In this document: one piece after another, positions 24,101-36,400 of the stretch
Numbering within the stretch: the stretch's first letter is position 1
Layout: each line of letters starts with the position of its first letter
From: Xiphophorus maculatus
Taxonomy: Eukaryota; Chordata; Actinopteri; Cyprinodontiformes; Poeciliidae
DNA: 64,000 bases
NCBI RefSeq assembly: GCF_002775205.1
Contig: NC_036457.1
Location: 3,124,975 to 3,188,974, forward strand
Direction of reading: 5' to 3'
Program-made: the position numbers and the translations under genes
Notes under the pieces: model-generated
Seen by the model: the letters and a program-made list of their open reading frames with translations, nothing else
Databases searched by the model: none
What the model was told of the DNA's origin: nothing

Positions 24101-27100
24101 GATTAATGTTCATACCAAATATCCTAAAAGAAATGGAACTGGTAACTTAAAAAGTTAACTAAATAAATATTTAGTGGCAAATATGTGAACTGAAATTTGT
24201 GTGTTTTGACTAAAGTTAAAAGTTGTTTTTAACAAATTTGTCAGACTACAAGCTTAAACTTGGAAAATGATCTAAATTATTGATTATTTTCCAAACATGA
24301 TCGCTTTTTCTGCTACATATCACGTCAGTTAATGAATTATTCAAGTATCAGGAATGTTTGTTTGGTGTTTTAAGATTTTATTTAAGAATCTAATATGAGA
24401 TCTTCAGATGCTGCTGACTCAATAAGGTTCAAGTCTACTGGGTCAAAGGTCAGCATGAGGAAAGTCGCCTTAGACTTGAGAGCAAATGATCTGAAGATTT
24501 AATCCTTTCTCCCCAGCAGGGAGAAGTAAAGGCATGCGAGCTGCATGAACGGTTGTGCAAATTTCTTATTACACGTTTTTTTTTTGTTTTTTTTATTACT
24601 GCATAAATAATTTTTCATGACAGGATAAATGCGGCTCATTAACAGTTGAGATTGCAGTGTGGTGACGCTTTTCCCCTCCGTCTCTGCGTCCAGATGTCCA
24701 GAAGAAGCAGCCAGAGGACGACCTCGCCTCCAAGCCCATCCAAAGTCCCGGGAGTAGCCAATCATCCGTGTTCAGCAGCGACAGCAGCAGTAGCAGTAGC
24801 CAGTCCCTATCGTTGTCGCTGCCGCCCGGCTCGGAGCCGCCATCAGCCGCAGAGTCAGCGGCCATGTTCTCCAGCCGGACAGAAGGTAAACGTCGTCATG
24901 GTTACCCTGTTCACCTGTTTTAACAAGCAGTTTTTAAGGCATCAAGTCTTAACACTGCATAACGTATAAGTTACAAAATAACTTCAGAAGTGAATGAAAT
25001 GTGAATGTCTAATATGAAGCTGACAGCTTGGTGAAAGACTTTGATGATGAAGGAAGATGATGATGTTTGTGTTTTGTGTCCAGTGGAAGAGTGCAGAGCT
25101 ACAGAACCTGGCTGGTCTAGAATGTAAAACTTTGACTGGACACTAGGTGGAGCAGCTCCCAGTCTTTGAAGCTTTCGTAGAAAGAGTTCAGTTAAAGTCC
25201 CTGCATGAAGCTGGGTTCAGACATGCAGAGTTGACAGAGACAGCTGCCTCAGCAGCAAAATGTCTGTCTTCTAACAGCTAATCTGAGTTTAGCTTATTAA
25301 CAAGTCAGGAGATCACATCATGAATTTTTCTGCTTAACGTTCGTTTACTGATTGATGCTTTTGGGCTTCATGTAACATTAGCTTCAAAAACTAAGCTATG
25401 AAAGGCTGACGGTAGAAATCACAGGAAGAAGTCGTAGGTTATGTTCATACAGCTGCTCTGGATGCTCTACTCATTTTGCTGAAATGTAATATATCTGCAA
25501 ATAATCAGCTGCATATCTGATTTAATTCTACATATAGAAGTGGCTCAAATCAGATTTCTCAGGGGGATAAAAACATCAAAATTGAGCCGTTCAGACGGCT
25601 ATGAAAAAGTCACATATGGACAAAATAAATAAATTTTAGTTGCATTTGCCTGCTGTGAGAACATAGATAGTCAGATCATCACTTCATCAGATCTGTCTCT
25701 GCAAATCATTCAGAAAACACTCGGTGTGTGTCCAAATTCATTCATTCATTTATGCATTTTGCCTTTGTGAAACATTTTGCGACCCATATGTCTGAAAGAT
25801 GCTATAGAAATAAGCATTTACTTTTATTAATTTAGCGCTACACAAATTAAAAGCATGAATCAGTTGTGTTGTTGGGCTTTTACATAGACATGTTGCTAAT
25901 CATTTTTTTCAACTTTTATATTATTTGATTCATTAGAAAAGATTAAATAAAGATCCTCAATATTTCAAGCTAAATTTTTACCATCTTGCTTAATCCTGTC
26001 ATGGTTGCTAGGCAACAGGACATATGTAAGGTAGGGGTGGGAATAAATCTGAAGCTCACTTCAGGTTTTTAGACAGTAGAGGGAACTCTACTGTCCATAC
26101 CAGCTCTTTAATGCATCTTTAGGACAGGTTGTGCTGCATCAGGTTAGAACATTGATCCAAACCTGTAATGTGATGAAGAGTATTTGACCTTCATTTCCTG
26201 TTTCATGTCCAACCAGAATCCTCAGATCTCTGAAGGTAGCGTCTTCTGCCTTCATAACAGTTGAACCTCGTGTTTTCATCATTATGTTGTTGTTTCCAAG
26301 GTTTTCCCTCCAGCAGGCTGTTGGCAGTGGAAGCAGGTCATTTCTCTGTGTGTATCTCTCATCCTGTGACTGTCCATCTGCAGGCGTGACGTCCACAGAA
26401 ACGGCCCAAGGCACACTCTGCACACCCACAAAACGCCCGCGCGAATCAGGTAGGCGTCCGCCCCCTCCCCGCCCGCCGCCCTGCATGAGCTGCCCCACTT
26501 CCAGCTCCACACACACGTAACCCCACCGGTTGTGTTCGCAGCCTCCGGCCCAGAGAGCGAAGCCACGCCGGAGAAACGGCCGCGCACAGAAGAGAAGGAG
26601 GGGAACGGCGAGGAGAGCCGCGGGACGCCCAAACAGAAGAACCGCCGGCGCTGCTACCGCTGCCAAACCAAACTAGAGCTGGTGCAGCAGGAGCTGGGCT
26701 CATGTCGCTGTGGTGAGTCCTGCAGAACCCCAACACAAACAAAGTACTGAATGTTAAACAGAACTGCAACAAGCAATTCATTCATTTAATTATTCTCAAG
26801 ATTAATCGAGTATTCTGACTAAAAAAAGGACCTTCTGCTGATTTTTCATTTACCTAGTGAAGCCTTTCTTTAAGCAGTATTAGAAATGCATTAGAAGATG
26901 CAAAGGAAAAATAATTTACTTCCTTTTTAAAATAAGAAAATAAACATTTTATTGTCTAAAATGCAATAAAAACCCCCTCAGTTTTAGCTTCACCTAGTTT
27001 AAATTCTGTGGGGGGGGGAAATCTCCTATTAAGCTTATTTTGGTATAAAAATATTAATCATTTAATTGGCAAGAGTCAGCAGATCAGCCTAAACTATATT

Positions 27101-27620
27101 AATAAAAGGCTGAGCTTTTCACATGTTGATGTTTGGATGTTTTAGCTGCAGATTCATCCTTTCCTACCAATAATGTTGTTGCCTTTTAGGTCGTACAATT
27201 TTTATTGTCATTTAAAAATGGAATTAAATGTATATATTTGCACTTTCTTGTGCATTTCTAATATTGTGTAAAATATTCTGAATTGTCACAATAATATAGT
27301 CGATGATATAACAATGATGCTCGATTACTAAAATGAACGCTACAGTTTTCATCTTTTCATTTGTTAAAAACAAAACATGCAGAGCCGTGAAGCTCTGTGA
27401 CCAAACATGGAACATTCTGAGCGTTTCCTAGGTTCCCGCCTCACTGCGCTCCGTTTTTCCTCCAGGCTACGTGTTCTGCATGCTGCACCGTCTACCTGAG
27501 CAGCACGACTGCCTGTTCGACCATCTGGGCCGCGGGCGCGAGGAGGCCGTGCTCAAGATGGTGAAGCTGGACCGCAAGGTGGGCCGCTCATGCCAACGCA
27601 TCGGGGAGGAGTGCTCCTGA
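18146..27620 (+). CDS. zfand3: AN1-type zinc finger protein 3
   Basis: Six coding exons: 18146-18213, 20741-20781, 24694-24885, 26384-26449, 26542-26712 and 27466-27620. They total 693 nt and 230 residues, against about 227 in human. The N-terminus [20 protein letters not shown] matches vertebrate ZFAND3. The A20-type finger uses Cys17, Cys19, Cys31 and Cys34 across the exon 1/2 junction. A Ser-rich linker (residues about 55-75) varies freely. The AN1 finger uses Cys160, Cys163, Cys177, Cys179, Cys184, His187, His193 and Cys195, so the zinc ligands are intact. The C-terminus is ...[13 protein letters not shown]. The family links to ubiquitin and stress biology, and human ZFAND3 has been reported as a nuclear regulator in glioblastoma invasion and lies at a type 2 diabetes locus. 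Exon 5 and 6 codons are distinctly GC-rich compared with the introns. Confidence 0.96.
18214..20740 (+). other. zfand3: zfand3 intron 1
   Basis: No exon or RNA gene is supported. A GC-richer stretch at about 18900-19200 stands out from the AT-rich background and could be a conserved element, but nothing in the sequence proves it. Confidence 0.5.
20782..24693 (+). other. zfand3: zfand3 intron 2
   Basis: The longest zfand3 intron. It holds no supported gene. A GC-rich island at 22850-23140 has open frames on both strands with no recognisable domain. Short motifs around 21980-22020 ('ggggcggggcctta') suggest further old repeats. Confidence 0.5.
24886..26383 (+). other. zfand3: zfand3 intron 3
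   Basis: AT-rich intron with no supported exon, RNA gene or clear repeat copy. A small ATTC run occurs near 25738. Confidence 0.5.
26761..27190 (-). repeat. hAT-like interspersed repeat, copy 2 (reverse orientation)
   Basis: Located in zfand3 intron 5. GCTTCACCTAGTTTAAATTC (26987 onward) and TTTAGCTGCAGATTCATCCT (27143 onward) are near-exact reverse complements of blocks in the copies at 9661-10230 and 42540-42965. The left edge ('ctgcaacaagcaattcat...gattaatcga') has the usual end sequence of fish hAT MITEs. A G(9) run sits inside. Confidence 0.6.
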
Positions 27621-27725
27621 TCGGCCGACCCGCTCCACAGACCAGGCACTTAAAGAGGAGGAAGAGGAGGAGGAAGACTTGGGGGAGGGGAGGGGATGGT
27701 GGGCAGGGCGTCCTGCATCTGACCC

Positions 27726-27731
27726 AATAAA
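27726..27731 (+). terminator. zfand3: zfand3 proximal poly(A) signal
   Basis: AATAAA about 105 bp after the stop. GC-rich sequence continues beyond it to about 28.2 kb, so a longer 3' UTR isoform is possible. Confidence 0.5.
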
Positions 27732-27789
27732 TATGGATCTAAGCTCGGTGCTGGAGCGTTTGCTCTGTTTCAGGCCCGCTCAGCATGTT

Positions 27790-27832
27790 CACACACACAC
27801 ACACACACACAAACACCCCGACACACACACAC
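27790..27832. repeat. (AC)n microsatellite, interrupted
   Basis: AC dinucleotide run 27790-27811 with an interruption (aaacaccccg) and a second run to 27832. Confidence 0.9.
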
Positions 27833-29604
27833 AGCCTTAACCCCACCCTCCCCTCCTGGAGAGGACGGACCCGGTCAGACTCGTCGCCATGGTTTCCTCC
27901 TCTTCTCTCCGTTTCTCTCTCCATCACAGGAAGTCCGGTCGAACGGTTCCGCCGCTCGGCCCGCTTTCATCTCTTCTTCCTGTCCTCCATGACTCGGCCG
28001 CGGCGGGGGGTTAGGCTCCGCCCCGCGGCCTCTCCTCAGGTCGCCATCAGGGGGTTGGAGTGTAAAACCTGTAACCCACCTTCCTCTTCCTCATTTCTTC
28101 TTCTTCTGTTCCTTTCATGACGTTTCGGTCCACGCGCAGCGTCACAGCGCCCCGCATGGCGTTGGGTGCCATGACGGTGATACGTTCTGTTTTTCCCAGC
28201 CAGTCCCTGCCTCGGCTCACCTGGACTAAATCATAAATCTTAATCTTAATGAGGAAAAAAACACTAAAGGACCGAGTCCAACAGATCAACCCTGTAGCAG
28301 ATCCTCTTCTCCCGCTGAGTGGTACACAGACGGCGACGCGACTTCATTTTGTTTTCACTGAAAGTGTTCGACACCAAAACGGCATCTGAAGTTCATTAGT
28401 GCTGAAGTGAACTGAAATCATTCTGCAGTTCATTCGTTCTGTGTTTGGGACTGCAGGAAGCTGTTTGGAATGTAATAATTAGCATCTTATTTCATGTTTA
28501 TATTATTTTTTTTTTCAGCATAAGTCACCTTTTCTGCTTCTGAGCTTTCTTTTCATCAGAGAAAACCAGGATTAAAAAAAATCAGTTTAAACCTGGGACG
28601 TTTGCCTCAGCTTCTGGTGTTGTCATAGCAACCAGCTGTGATTGGCTGAGCTGTTTCAGATTTAAACTGATTCTGTGTTTTAATGATGCTTCAGGTGGTT
28701 TTGGCTGCAGAAACAAGGTGAATTGTTGAGTTTGGTGGTTGGTTCTGACTGGGCCTCTGCAGCCTGCCTGTTCGGACTTTGTGCTGTGCATATTGTTCAG
28801 TTTTTTTCCATCTGTTCTTCAGAGACTCGCTCTAACATGTATCCGTTTGTGGCATTGCAGACGTTTTCTTCCTCCTCTTCGTTCTTAATTTGGGCATTCA
28901 GTGTTCGTGCAAAGGTTTGAAGTTGCAATCTGTTAAAAACAGGCTCGGAATAACCGCACGGTGCAGCGTTACCCACAATGCATCATGGGTAATGCTGGAC
29001 TGTATGTTTTGTTGTAGGATTAACTGAGAAGCGCGAAGCAGAACTGGAGCTTCTGCAGCGTGGCGGGTTGAAAACCTGTCCATCACCACTTTACTATGCT
29101 AACCCTCGGCACAACCGGATTATTTCTTCCCTCCTTCGCCTCTAACGTCTCCCACGGCGACGCAGCAACGTGTGAGAGGGTTCTGGAGAAGTTCTGACTA
29201 GTTCTCATTTCCATGCGTTTCTTTTCCTTTGAGTGTTGATGAGAAATGGAAAAAAAAAAGATTATCTTTCTGTACCTTTTTAAAGAAGAAAATTATTTAA
29301 CCTTATATCAGTTTGAGTTACTTACACCTTAGCATAGAGTGGCATATTTAGTTAAATGTATAAAGCAAGAACATAATTCTGTCCTATTTTGTTTCCCTCT
29401 TTAATTTGATCATGTTCCACTTTTGTTTTTCTGCTGAGGAAATTAAACTGGATTAGAGGATGTTGCTTTTGTGTTGGTGTCAATTTATTTCCATATGTTT
29501 GTCAATACAAACCTAACTTGTATCGATATATTGGAAAGTAAGAACCAAAACAATAATCTATTTCAGTAATTCTGTAACAAAAAAAAAACACTTGGTGTTT
29601 TGAA

Positions 29605-29975
29605 GGCGGTTAAATTCAGAAAGACTTTTTTTAATCCCAAAGAGAAATGGAATGTAACTCATATCATCCAAGGATCTTTAGTGTCGCTGTCGATGGTAAT
29701 CCAGTGGGTTGAAAGGGTCTCCAGTAGCAGTCAGTCTTGCAGTGAATCTGAATAGGCTTCTGACTGAAGGCTGTTTCTATATGACTGTTGTGACATGCTA
29801 ATGGCCCCATTTCCAGACAACAGAGATATTTCACAATAACATGATCTGGACGACATCATCAGTTGTTGGCTAGCTGCTAGCTAGCTGCTTTTGCTGTTTC
29901 TCTCCCTCAGTTCCTGTTTGGCCGACCGGTTAGAAAGCTGAGAGACGGCATTATGATCTGTTGTAGCGGCGGTTT
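29605..29975. repeat. Interspersed repeat, LINE 3'-end-like, copy 2
   Basis: Same block order as 8131-8500: ATCATCCAAGGAT, CCAGTAGCAGTCAGTCTT, CTGACTGAAGGCTGTTT and TGACATGCTAA. Its start ('gactttttttaatcccaaagagaaatgg') looks like a LINE tail. Same orientation as copy 1. Confidence 0.6.
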
Positions 29976-32439
29976 GAACTTCCTGCTTCTCTCCATTCTC
30001 TGGTTCTGCTCTGCATCCATGAAGCCTCTTGTTCCACACCTTTGGGGTCAAAGTTCATGTATCGTTTGAGCTTTTGAGATGCTAATCTGCTGCTCCTGGT
30101 TGTAAAATCACTTTGTTGCCACAGCTATGCATTATAACAAAGTTCCTACTAAACCCAGCTTTCCACACACTGACTTAATGTGCATGTAAGCATTTATTTA
30201 TCAGATATTTTAAATGTAGCAGCGTATACACCAGCCTGAATGTTGCTCTTTACAGTGTGTTGCAGTTTATACACCACTTGGAAATCAAACGGATTCATTA
30301 CACACTATTTACAGGTACTACACCTTTTAGCAAACTAGAAGAAATCTTTGAGATTAACTTTTCTTGTTATGTGAAGGTAACCTTCAAAGAAATCATTGTA
30401 GAAACAAACTCATTTCTGTCCATATTATTAAAATAAAATGAATAAAATAATTCCAGGCCACGGTGCTGCTGTTAGGATGTAAAGATAAAGCATGACCCAA
30501 ACTACTGCAGGAATGAGGTCATCACCAGCAGGAAGGTGACTCCTGCTGCACCGCTGCTAATGTGGTTCAGGGGCAAACATGGAAATGTAACAGGACTGCA
30601 GAAAGAGATGAAAGGTTTCCCTAAACTCTACATCATAAAACAATAAAAATATAGAAAAAACGTGACCCAACAGTTAGCATAAACCGCTTCTGTTCTTAGA
30701 TTATCCCCAGACTGAAATAGAACAGGAAGCTGCCGAGAAGTTATTCACTGATTTCCAAACTGATTTATTGATATTTTTTTAAATAAGTGTTTCTTTTTGT
30801 AACTTGTAATTTGGAACAACATTCAGACTAAAGGCTGAGACTGACTACTGCTAGATGCTAGAAATAACACAATGACTGTCAGTAAAATGTTTTGGTTTAT
30901 AATTTCTTCTCATCCTTCTTTAAATAAATGAACATATGATGCTTGTATTGTATTGCTAAGTTTAGCAGGCAGCACTTAGGGACCAGTAGTAAAACCTGAC
31001 TGTAGCATTAGCTTTACGTCTGATGCTGCAGATGTACTATTGAAAAGACTCAAGTTAGTTGGTAAACTCAAAAACAAATCAAGTTATTTGAAGCTAAAAA
31101 ATCTTTACATTTTGAACAGTTATAATTAAAACAGGAAAATATTACGTTCAGCATATTTTCTAAAAGGCCGATAATAAAAAATGAGACAGTTTGGAAAAGA
31201 AGTTGATGCAGATTCTTACCTGAATTGTATTAAAACTGCTCACAGTCATAAGGAATGCAAAGAGTTATAAATCTGCATTTAGCTATGCAATACATTTCTT
31301 GGATAACTGTCCTTCAAGAGTGGGCGCAGCTAACTTTTTATAAAAATAAAAGAACATTTTGGGTCTTAAAAAGGGCAGGAACAGATTAAAAAAGGAGATG
31401 GGATTGAATTTGAGCTGTCCTGTGAGATTAATGCCCACTCGCCACCTGCAGGACACGGTGTGACACCACACTGGGATACTTTCACTCAAAGGTTAATTCC
31501 CTGGAAAGCACAAACATGTGAGATGGCTGCTTCATTGTTTCTTCAAGGTCTTCATAAACACAACAGTACCTGCAAAAGCAACTTTACTTGTGTCTAAAAC
31601 ACAACATTTGTTGTGGGAATATCAGAAATACAGATTTTAATTATTATAAAGGTAACATGAAGCTGCAGAAACATTTATGTTTTTCTGGGTTTTTCATGCA
31701 CAATGCCAATTTTTGAAGACAATATAACGTATTGTTTGGGCAGATCTGTATCTTTTTCCAAGCTTCACTGGAAAATGTAGTTTTACTCTGCAGTTGTGTT
31801 ACCTCACCACTAGATGGCGGACCAAGATAGTTGAAGGGTTTTTCTTTCTGAGCTCTTTCCTGACATAAATGGGATCATTTTTTATATTTTGCTCCACATG
31901 TTTTATTCATGAACTCTAAGACAGAGCTTTATCCTCAGTGGGATGTCTGATAATTTATTGAAATAAAACGTGGGATCACTGACTCTCTTTTTTCCAACTC
32001 GATATTAATGGGACTGCAAACGGAAAGCCTTCGTCTCTCCTCTGTCTCTTTCTACCACTTTTGACCATGTTTATCTCATGTTCTCCATTTGTATTTTGTT
32101 CTCTGTCTTTTTCTCTTTCTTTTTCCCGTCTTTCCAGATGTTTTGTTGCAGCTGGAGACATTTTTTTTTTCCATTTCTCAGTAGGAGCTGGGTAGATATC
32201 TGTGATCAGAGTTCAGTCTCACTTTGACCTCATGTCAGCCATGTTCTGCTGTTATATTCTGATTTGTGACTCAGCAGTGAAATCTATTTTAAACTTCAGA
32301 AACACATCGCTGCTGACTGGTCACTACACAGATGTGCTGCATTTGTGTCTCAGGTGAGAAAGATAAACTGATTATGATGAAATATAGATTATTGCATATA
32401 AATAAGTCCTAAAGCTTGGGTTTCTGCTTGTTTTTATCT

Positions 32440-32910
32440 TTTTGCTGAAGTTATTTGCTCCTCTACCTCCTCCCTGAGCCACTATTGCCTCTGAAAAAAT
32501 ACACGTCTTCTGGAAAAACGACCATTCAGCGCCAGGCGGAGGGTCTTAGTGCTGTCAGTCATGCTTGTGTATGCGCTGCTAATGGTGGAGAAACAACTTA
32601 CCATTCTAGAAAAACGATTTATCAGCCGTCATCAGTGGACACGCAACTAGTCGGAGCATTCATGACAGCCTCTATTATGGTGAACCAGTTGTAGCATAGC
32701 AGAGAACAAGGGGGAGAGTGTGAGCAGCACGTACACAAGCATGATTGACAGTGCTAAGACCCTCCTCCTGGCTCTTATTGTTGTTAGAGCCAGTTAGCAC
32801 TGGAATCACTGGGAGAAGGCAGAGGAGCTTGACACTGCATAACAGGGCGGCTCAAATCAAATTCTGCTCAAGGCCCCACAGAACCTTGGGCCGGCCCTGC
32901 TTTAGAGTCC
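32440..32910. repeat. Probable interspersed repeat
   Basis: The block 'atgcgctgctaatggtggagaaacaac' and the end 'cttgggccggccctg' resemble teleost interspersed repeats as I remember them. No second copy is seen in the window. Confidence 0.3.
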
Positions 32911-33029
32911 TGAATACAAAACAATGTCTAAGCCAGGTATATCTTTCACATTTATGCTTTTAGTTGGTTTATCGCTCATAATTCTTATAAAATACAATGA
33001 AATTGTGTTACAACGTGAGAAAATGTTCC

Positions 33030-33438
33030 GCTCTGCGGTCCCACACCAAGCGGCACACCTGGTTCTCCTGCAGCCGCAGACACTCACATGTCGCCCAGCA
33101 CTGGAGCAGCTGAGTGGGTGTCGGCAGGTGGAGCTCCGCCATCCCATTCAGACCTGCAGGAGGGTCCAGGACTACCTCAGAGAAACGCGCTCAGCCACTC
33201 ACTCCGCACTCGCGCACCGACCTCACCCGCACGTGGACAGCGCGTCAAGGAGCGCGCGCGCGCGCGCACGGTGTTGAACAGCCAGCGGGTCCGGACGGGC
33301 TCGTGTCGCCTCAGCTGGAGGAGCTCCCTCTGCTTTTATCCGCTTCTTTTATTTCTTTCTTATTTAAATTCCGGTTCCTAAAATGGGATTCTGACAGCAC
33401 CCGGGCTGCGGGCGCCGTCGGCTCCTCCTGACCGGAAA
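33030..33438 (+). promoter_or_regulatory. galnt14: galnt14 CpG-rich promoter/5' UTR
   Basis: A GC- and CpG-rich island immediately precedes the galnt14 start codon. It includes an uninterrupted (GC)8 run at 33252-33267, about 170 bp before the ATG. This is consistent with a CpG-island promoter and first exon. No TATA box is recognised. Confidence 0.5.
33252..33267. repeat. (GC)8 alternating run
   Basis: Sixteen bases of strict GC alternation, the classic Z-DNA-forming pattern, placed in the presumed promoter or 5' UTR of galnt14. Confidence 0.9.
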
Positions 33439-36400
33439 ATGAAGCGTCTCTGTCGGAGGCTGGCGGTGGCCGTGGCGGTGCTGGTGTGGCTGGGAGCGCT
33501 GGTTTACCTGCTGGTGCTGAGTCGGAGGAAGTTACCGGAGCTCGGTGCGGGAGCTGGAGCCGCAGCCGGAGGCGGAGAGACGGGGAATAACCAGGTGAAG
33601 GAAACACACACACATGCCACTTTGTGGTTAAACAGACTGAAACTGATGCTGAACGGTAATGACAACACTGATAAGTTTGTCCAGATGTTTGTTTTTATTC
33701 GCTTCATGACGTTTACACATCAGAACAACGTAACTCTCCGTTAGTGTTGAGATTTTCAAGTAAAAAAAGAGATTAAAGAACTGATTTAGTAGACATTTAC
33801 TTTGAATGTTAGTAGAAGAAAACTTGAAATATAAGATGATAGACTTCATATGTTGAATTTGAAAAGAAGTTAAACTTCCTGGTTACTTTATGCTTTATTT
33901 TTCTAGGGATTTCGTTTAACTGCACATTGCTAAGGACATTCAGTAAAGTAAATTCTCTAATGTGTGCTGGTTAAAGTAATTGGTGACATAAAACTGAAGG
34001 ACTAGATGTAACCAAACATCCTTCAAAGTGCCGCTTTCTTTCAGATAGCACCCACAGTCAGGCTGTTTAAACTTTTTATTACTTTTTAAAAAGCTTTACG
34101 TCCTAAGATATAAATATTTTAGATAGATGGAGATAGATAAGACTTTATAATCCCTTGGGAGAAATTTTATTTCCAGCAGAAATACACAAACAGTTTTTGT
34201 CTTTGCTGATTTGCAAACCACTTTATTTCCAATTTCAGACTCTTCAGCTCATTCTGACCTGTTTCACTGTAACACGGGAGTTATTTCTGTTGTTAAAGTT
34301 TATTATAAACCTTTTCAAGATAACTGGACTGATTTTCAACCTGGGTTTGTGTCTGTGGGATCTGCTTCATTCTGTAATCTGTAGAATTCAACTTGTGTAG
34401 ATATCCTACATTTAAGTTATCAGGAGTGTTTTCAGGAATCTTGAGGAAGATTTGGAGCACAGTATATAAATGCAACGTCATTATGTGTGAATTTCCGATG
34501 CTGTTTGATGAAAGTATAAATTTAAAGATTAGTTTCTTTGAAACTGAAGCTTTAAAGTTTTGTTTCTGTTTGTCTGAAGAAGTAAAGTATCTTAACTATC
34601 ACGTGTCCATCAGAACCAGTTAGCGGTTCTGTTTGGCTTGAATTTAATGACTGTCTGCAACTCTGAGATGAAAGGTTTTTGGATGTAAAAGCTGTTTTAT
34701 TGATGTTTTTGTGGAAGCGATGCTGCGTATTGAGCTCCTTCGTTTGCTGGGATTCAGCCATCTTTGTCTTTTGGTAAAATGTGAATTTATAAAGCAGGAA
34801 CGCTGCACAGCTGCATGTTTTTTAGCATTCTCTCTTCATCATTCTGCAAAAATGTAAATATTATGTTCCTCAGATGTTTGTCGCTGCACCTGAGCTCAGC
34901 TTTTATAACTGAGCTGTAAATGCAAACTGGATGCTTTCACAGAGGTCTGGGCATATTTTGTGTGAGAACACCTGCACTGTGTGTTTATGCTTCTGTGATG
35001 ATCTGATGCAGTGAAGTGGAAGCTATGAGGCGAGAACTGTTTGAGGTGAAAATCTGTTTTGATATCTTGCGTTGTAAAGAGCTAAGCTGCAGCTTTAAAC
35101 TGTGAAGCCAACTTTTTTTCCACACAGTCCTGCAGTGGAAAGGGATTATTAAATCCATCTGAGCTTGGCTCCGTTATGGTGCTGATTGTTGGTCTCAGTA
35201 TACAAATATAAGGAGATAAAAGTCCAGCTGGTTTGTATAATCGCTACTGAATTATCTCCTAAAGTGTTTATTTAGATATTTATTTAGATGCCTGAGGCTC
35301 TTCCTTGTATTGAAAATTCTATCAGCTAAATTAGACAAATTTGACAGTTTTTTAAGAGTAACATTCAGATTAAAAAGTGGCATTTTGATCTAAATATATC
35401 AATATTTGTACCACTGCAATTGTAATATGCTCTTTCATGTTATGATGCTTTAATATTTTCTTGATATTTTAGAATTGAATAAAATTCCTGCTTATACTTG
35501 TACTGTTGAGAAATTCTTCCTGCTAAGTGACGAATCAGGATCTTTACTGGGTGGACTTTTTAAAAATTAGACTCTGGGTTTAAATTTATAATTTACTGCT
35601 TAAATAAACACATGTTTTAGTGTTTAAAGTTTTTTTTTTACCCCTTTTTAAACAGCTCCACAACCTGACTTCGTGTGATTTGTGCGGCTCTGACGGCTCA
35701 GCCTAATGTGCTTCGTGTCTCTACTTGTCTCAAAAAGCAGACAAGAGAACGACACTGAACTCTGATTTTTCCAAAACAAAATGTGATTCATCTCCTGGAC
35801 ATACTAGTATTGTTTTCCGATGAGTTTACATTTTCAGTTTCAGTCATGGTTTTGTTTAAAAGCAGCTTGGTTAGTTGTACTTGTCAGTAATTCTGTTTCT
35901 TGAATCATTTTTAAAACAGATGGACGGCTCTCTGCTGAGCTAAACTTGGAGAAATACTGAATGCCTGAAGGATAAGAGAGATTGTCTTTTTTGTTTAAAT
36001 CATTCAACTTCCTCTTCATAAATAAGAATCAACTTAATGTAATGTGTGTGCGGCGTATTACAAAGTGACTCAGTGCAAGTCATTTTGTCATCACGACTTG
36101 CACCAATATCATCACGTTTCGCTAATATTCCGATTCTGAGAGTTTTCAGGATGAAAACCTCAGTTTGATCCTGTGTTTAAAATAAACGTTTTCAGAGCAG
36201 TTTTGTCTTAATTTTAAGGTTTGTGTGAACAAAACGTGTTTTCAGATGGTTTGTTTTTCAGCTGTTGAAGCTGAATTTTCTGTTGCTGTAAGTTGACGTG
36301 AATACATTCCTCTGCTAAAAGTCTCAGTATGAAACGTAGAGTGAAATTAAACTGCTCCAGTTGGAGATAGAAACAGATGCAACCACTGTGGCACATCAAG

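Larger units (their letters stand above)
27833..33029. other. Intergenic region zfand3-galnt14
   Basis: No supported gene. It contains GC-rich sequence up to about 28.2 kb (possible distal zfand3 3' UTR), the LINE-like repeat at 29605-29975, a probable repeat at 32440-32910, and otherwise AT-rich DNA. Short open frames on both strands show no domains. Confidence 0.55.

Noticed and set aside
26139-26666. 175-codon open frame on the minus strand
   Set aside because: It lies antisense to zfand3 exons 4-5 and is opened by their GC-rich codon bias. The sense exons match a known protein with correct splice phases.
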